Shown piece after piece: positions 60,822 to 64,000 of a stretch of 64,000 nt of DNA; position 1 is the first letter of the stretch, and each line of letters starts with the position of its first letter. Below the pieces are notes generated by a model, which did not search any database, was not told the origin of the DNA, and saw only the letters and a list, made by a program, of their open reading frames with translations. The stretch is from positions 62,001 to 126,000 of the forward strand of contig CAZSFZ010000005.1 in assembly GCA_964606385.1 (NCBI GenBank). Reading direction: 5' to 3'. Source of the DNA: Aquincolibacterium sp964606385 (GTDB lineage Bacteria > Omnitrophota > Omnitrophia > Omnitrophales > Aquincolibacteriaceae). Made by a program: the position numbers and the translations under genes.

Positions 60822-61643
60822 ATGCGACATTCCATGCGAAGAACGGCACAATCACCCATCGGCGTATTTGATTCAGGCCTCGGGGGATTGACGGTCGTTC
60901 GCGAACTGCGCCGCAAGTTGCCTTCCGAAGAGATCCTTTATCTCGGGGACCTGGCCCATCTTCCTTACGGGACCAAATCGACCGAAGAGATCGTCCGGCT
61001 TTCCACCGCGTGCGCCCGTTTCCTTTTAAAGAAGAAGATCAAAGCGCTTGTGATCGCCTGCAATTCCGCGTCGAGCGTCGCTTTCCGTGTCCTTTCCGAG
61101 ATGCTGCCGATCCCGGTCCTGGATGTCATCAGCCCCGCGGTCGAGGAGGCGCTTTCACTGACGCGCAATTTCCGCGTTGGCGTGATCGCGACCTACGCGA
61201 CGATCGAAAGCGGGAGCTACGCGCGGAGTCTCGAAGCCAAGTCTTCCGAAGCGATGTATTTCCTGAAGCCCTGCCCGCTTTTTGTCCCGCTCGCGGAAGA
61301 AGGGTGGCTGGACGACGCGGTCGCCCTCGGCGCCGCGCGCAAATACCTCACGCCGATCAAGATGAAAAATGTGGACACTTTGATCCTGGGATGCACGCAT
61401 TACCCTTTGCTCGAAAAAGCGATCTCGAAGGTGATGGGGCCCAAGGTCCGGCTTGTGGACTCCGCCGCTCCGACCGCGCTCAAGTTAAAGGCCATGCTTG
61501 AGAAACAGGGGCTGCTCTTTCCGCGCGCACGCCGGGCGCCGCTCCGGATCTTTGTCACCGATCATGTCCGGAATTTCGCGCGGATCGGTGAATCCTTCCT
61601 CGGCGAAAGTCTGAGATCCGTCAAACTCGTCAAGATCCCATGA
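60822..61643 (+). CDS. murI: Glutamate racemase
   Basis: Makes D-glutamate for peptidoglycan. 273 aa. VFDSGLGGLTVVREL at the N-terminus, catalytic C80 in ACNSASS (usually ACNTAS) and C191 in GCTHYPLL. It starts 8 nt after the aminotransferase and its stop overlaps the queC ATG (ATGA), so it is in a dense operon with queC and queE. Confidence 0.95.
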   Translation: MRHSMRRTAQSPIGVFDSGLGGLTVVRELRRKLPSEEILYLGDLAHLPYGTKSTEEIVRLSTACARFLLKKKIKALVIACNSASSVAFRVLSEMLPIPVLDVISPAVEEALSLTRNFRVGVIATYATIESGSYARSLEAKSSEAMYFLKPCPLFVPLAEEGWLDDAVALGAARKYLTPIKMKNVDTLILGCTHYPLLEKAISKVMGPKVRLVDSAAPTALKLKAMLEKQGLLFPRARRAPLRIFVTDHVRNFARIGESFLGESLRSVKLVKIP

Positions 61644-62311
61644 AAAAAGCCATTTGCCTGCTTTCCGGCGGGCTGGATTCCACCGTGAGCCTCTATGTGG
61701 CACGCTCCGAGGGTTATTCGCCGATCGCGCTTTCGATCGAATACGGGCAGAGGCATTACCGCGAAATATCCGCGGCCCGGTCTCTGACCAAAGAACTCGC
61801 GATCCCGCATTATTTTGCCGCCCTGAGCATGCCGTGGAAGGGCAGCGCTCTTTTGGATCCCGCGATCCCATTGCCGAAAGATCGCAACGAGAAGACGATG
61901 TCTGCCGAGATCCCCGCGACCTACGTGCCAGCGCGGAACAGTGTTTTTCTCTCGATGGCGATGTCCTGCGCTGAGACCGAAAAGGCGGACGCGGTCTTTA
62001 TCGGGGCGAACGCGCTGGATTACAGCGGCTATCCGGATTGCCGCTCGGAGTATTTGAAAGCGTTCGGGGAGGCCGTGAGGCTTGGGACCAAAGCGGGCGC
62101 CGAGGGGTGGAAGATCGGGATCAAAGCGCCGCTCATCGAACTTTCAAAGAAAGAGATCGTGCTTTTGGGAAAGAAATTGGGGGTGCCCTTCGAAAAGACA
62201 TGGTCCTGCTATTCGGGGGAGGACAAGCCTTGCGGCTCCTGCGACTCCTGTCATCTGCGCGCCAAGGGCTTTCAGGAAGCCGGGATTTCCGATCCGCTTC
62301 TTTCGTTATGA
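61640..62311 (+). CDS. queC: 7-cyano-7-deazaguanine synthase
   Basis: ATP-dependent conversion of 7-carboxy-7-deazaguanine to preQ0, the queuosine precursor. 223 aa. PP-loop LSGGLDSTVSLY, AEIPATYVPARNSVFLS, and the zinc site C190, C198, C201, C204 (CYSGEDKPCGSCDSC). Overlaps murI and queE by ATGA at each end. Confidence 0.96.
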   Translation: MKKAICLLSGGLDSTVSLYVARSEGYSPIALSIEYGQRHYREISAARSLTKELAIPHYFAALSMPWKGSALLDPAIPLPKDRNEKTMSAEIPATYVPARNSVFLSMAMSCAETEKADAVFIGANALDYSGYPDCRSEYLKAFGEAVRLGTKAGAEGWKIGIKAPLIELSKKEIVLLGKKLGVPFEKTWSCYSGEDKPCGSCDSCHLRAKGFQEAGISDPLLSL

Positions 62312-63021
62312 AGCAGGCCGCGAAAGCTGTTCGTGTGCCGGTTACGGAGATATTTTCTTCTTTGCAGGGGGAAGGCCCTCGCATGGGAGAACGGCATATT
62401 TTTATCCGTTTGGGCGCCTGCAATCTTTCGTGCGTCTATTGCGATGAGTCGCAGAAGCGTTCCCGGGAAATGCCGCTTGCGGGTATTTTGCGGGAGGTAG
62501 CACGGCTTGAAAAAAAAGAGGGGCCGCATCGCTATGTGAGCCTGACGGGCGGGGAACCCCTTCTTCACGCGGATTTTTTGGCCCGGTTATGCCGCGAGCT
62601 CCGGCAGAGGAAGTTCCGGGTCCTCCTGGAAACGAACGGTGTTCTGTGGCGGCAGTTTTCGAAGGTCCGGCATGATTGTGACCTGGTTTCGATGGACCTG
62701 AAGCTCGCGAGCGTGACAAAGCAAAAAGACCGCCTGGCGGACCATAAAAAGTTCCTGGCGCTCGCCAAGGCCAGGAACCTGTATATTAAAATGATCGTTT
62801 CGAAGAATGTCGATCTTGGGGAATTTCGCCGGCATCTTCATGTGGTCGCGCGGGTCGCGCCGCGCACGACGGTTTTTTTGCAGCCCGTGAGCCGCGGTAA
62901 AGGAGTTTATCCCGACCCTTCGCTCATGAAGTATCTGGGGAAATTACAACAAATCGGGGCCAGGATCCTTCCGGATGTCCGGGTAGGGATCCAGCTCCAC
63001 AAAATACTGAACATCCGCTAG
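62308..63021 (+). CDS. queE: 7-carboxy-7-deazaguanine synthase
   Basis: Radical SAM enzyme making 7-carboxy-7-deazaguanine, the substrate of QueC. Start ATG 62308 overlaps the queC stop. 237 aa. EIFSSLQGEGPRMGERHIFIRLGAC with C38-x3-C42-x2-C45, then SLTGGEPLLH. The pathway's QueD and folE-type steps are not in the window. Confidence 0.95.
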   Translation: MKQAAKAVRVPVTEIFSSLQGEGPRMGERHIFIRLGACNLSCVYCDESQKRSREMPLAGILREVARLEKKEGPHRYVSLTGGEPLLHADFLARLCRELRQRKFRVLLETNGVLWRQFSKVRHDCDLVSMDLKLASVTKQKDRLADHKKFLALAKARNLYIKMIVSKNVDLGEFRRHLHVVARVAPRTTVFLQPVSRGKGVYPDPSLMKYLGKLQQIGARILPDVRVGIQLHKILNIR

Positions 63022-63038
63022 CACCGCATCACATCACA

Positions 63039-63099
63039 TTTAAATTAAAGGTATGCGGTACAATACTGTTAACCTTTCAATTTAAATAAATAACAGTAT
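63039..63099 (+). promoter_or_regulatory. Overlapping inverted repeats upstream of rph
   Basis: TTTAAATTAAAGGT (63039-63052) pairs with ACCTTTCAATTTAAA (63072-63086), and ATACTGTTA (63063-63071) pairs perfectly with TAACAGTAT (63091-63099). The two stems overlap, so only one can form at a time. TACAAT (63059-63064) may be a -10 inside. This could be an operator or a switching leader for rph. Confidence 0.5.
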
Positions 63100-63109
63100 A
63101 GGGGGTCTT

Positions 63110-63820
63110 ATGAGGATCGATAAAAGAAGGAATGACGAACTTCGCAAAGTTTCTGTCCGCACGAAATATTTGAAGAACGCCCATGGTTCCTGCATGATCG
63201 AAATGGGCGATACCAAGGTCATCTGCTCGGCGACCGTTGAAGAAAAAGTGCCTTTTTTCTGTAAGGTAGAGGGAAAGGGATGGGTCACGGCGGAATACGG
63301 AATGCTTCCGGCGTCCTGCAACGAGCGCATTGCCCGCGAAGCCGCCAAAGGCAAATTGTCCGGCAGGACCCAGGAGATCCAGCGATTGATCGGCCGCAGT
63401 CTTCGCTCGGTCGTTGACCTCAAGAGGCTGGGCGAGCGGACGATCTGGCTGGATGCGGACGTGATCCAGGGGGATGGCGGAACGAGGACCGCGTCGATCA
63501 CAGGCTGTTACATTGCCCTTCAACATGCTGTGAAGAAATTGATCGCGGACGGAAAATTGACGGAAAGCCCCGTCCTGGATTCTGTGGCGGCCGTGAGCGT
63601 GGGAGTGGTGAACGGAAAACCCGCGCTGGATCTTTGCTACGCGGAGGACTCCAAGGCCGAGGTCGACATGAATGTGGTGATGACCGGTTCCGGGAAGCTT
63701 GTGGAGGTCCAGGGAACGGCCGAAGGGGCTCCTTTCTCCGAGGCGGCGCTTCACGCGTTACTGAAGCTGGCCAAAAAAGGGATCCATGAACTCGCGGGGA
63801 TCCAGAAGAAACATGTCTAA
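63110..63820 (+). CDS. rph: Ribonuclease PH
   Basis: Phosphorolytic 3'-5' exoribonuclease trimming tRNA 3' ends. 236 aa, full length. The family's MRIDKRRNDELR start, GWVTAEYGMLPASCNER, RLIGRSLRSVVDL, DADVIQGDGGTRTASITG, and DLCYAEDSKAEVDMNVVMTG. Overlaps the following rdgB by 8 bp, a common conserved pairing. Confidence 0.97.
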   Translation: MRIDKRRNDELRKVSVRTKYLKNAHGSCMIEMGDTKVICSATVEEKVPFFCKVEGKGWVTAEYGMLPASCNERIAREAAKGKLSGRTQEIQRLIGRSLRSVVDLKRLGERTIWLDADVIQGDGGTRTASITGCYIALQHAVKKLIADGKLTESPVLDSVAAVSVGVVNGKPALDLCYAEDSKAEVDMNVVMTGSGKLVEVQGTAEGAPFSEAALHALLKLAKKGIHELAGIQKKHV

Positions 63821-64000
63821 GAGCGGGACGCGGCTTCTGGTCGCGACATCGAATCAGAAAAAGCTCAAAGAACTCCGCGAACTGCTTGAGGGCTTTCCGG
63901 TCCAGTGTCTCGGTCTAGGCGACTTCCCTCAGATCCGGGAGGTCGAAGAGACCGGCCGGACCTTTGAGGAGAACGCCCGGATTAAAGCTTTGGGGTATGC
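63813..64000 (+). CDS. rdgB: XTP/dITP diphosphatase (RdgB/Ham1), N-terminal part, cut by window end
   Basis: 62 codons visible. ATG 63813 overlaps the 3' end of rph. LLVATSNQKKLKELRELL is the family's nucleotide-binding start (usually ATxNxxK), and VEETGRTFEENARIKALGY is the conserved TFxENAxxKA motif. The enzyme removes non-canonical purine nucleoside triphosphates. The rest lies beyond the window. Confidence 0.93.
   Translation, partial: MSKSGTRLLVATSNQKKLKELRELLEGFPVQCLGLGDFPQIREVEETGRTFEENARIKALGY

Noticed and set aside
1..64000. CRISPR arrays, tRNA/rRNA genes, insertion sequences, prophage
   Set aside because: No regularly spaced short repeats, no cloverleaf or rRNA sequence and no transposase, integrase or phage structural ORF were recognised.

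Overview
The window reads as a chromosome fragment of an uncultured, strictly anaerobic, Gram-negative-type bacterium. The best guess is the candidate phylum Omnitrophota (OP3). This is inference from gene content, because no rRNA gene is present. Anaerobic markers are a single-chain pyruvate:ferredoxin oxidoreductase, an ADP-forming acetyl-CoA synthetase and an oxygen-sensitive class III ribonucleotide reductase with its activase. An outer membrane is implied by a TPR/beta-barrel protein and by lipoproteins. The giant exported multidomain protein punctuated by R-S-E-x-R motifs is what points most to Omnitrophota. I found no tRNA, rRNA, CRISPR array, insertion sequence or prophage.

Layout. 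1-3246: argS (3' part), miaA and hflX on the plus strand. 3332-9982: a transaldolase/phosphoglucose isomerase fusion, a cell-wall amidase lipoprotein, a short autonomous transcription unit (promoter, small ORF, terminator at 7104-7376), two small proteins, and a sodium-coupled transporter with its small partner. 10286-25531: one uninterrupted 5081-codon gene. 25623-27264: a minus-strand pair (ion transporter and hypothetical). 27657-34215: PFOR, acetyl-CoA synthetase and a cytidylate-kinase-like protein. 34632-37662: class III ribonucleotide reductase, with its glycyl-radical domain on a separate 57-aa ORF, and nrdG, behind two tandem NrdR-like boxes. 37887-46843: a probable exopolysaccharide module (GT2 synthase, giant TPR/outer-membrane barrel, small lipoprotein, membrane GGDEF protein). 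47316-51991: a hydrolase, a nucleotidyltransferase-MiaB fusion and a polysaccharide deacetylase-like protein. 52096-64000: mostly housekeeping genes (orn, a HAD phosphatase, dus, nnrE, lipA, an aminotransferase, murI, queC, queE, rph and the start of rdgB).

How the genes work together. PFOR followed by ADP-forming acetyl-CoA synthetase gives substrate-level ATP from pyruvate with reduced ferredoxin. The Tal-Pgi fusion links the pentose phosphate pathway to glycolysis. miaA and miaB modify A37 of tRNA, and queC/queE make the 7-deazaguanine precursor of queuosine. GT2, TPR-barrel and GGDEF together resemble Pga/Bcs-type polysaccharide synthesis, export and control.

The most unusual item is the 5081-aa protein. 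It has an N-terminal signal peptide and two internal signal-peptide-like segments. Short R-S-E-[VLA]-R motifs separate recognisable modules: a ChaN/TraB-like domain, a kinase-like fold, an HEFFGH metalloprotease-like motif with possible beta-barrel, a peptidoglycan-binding plus lytic transglycosylase module, a SpoT-like HD domain, a phosphoribosyltransferase fold, a possible Nudix box and two methyltransferases. The motif is conserved at protein level while its codons vary, as expected of a functional punctuation or processing site. Other striking points are apparently in-frame palindromic insertions in both miaA and miaB, the split NrdD, and a lipoyl-type domain next to lipA that lacks the modifiable lysine.
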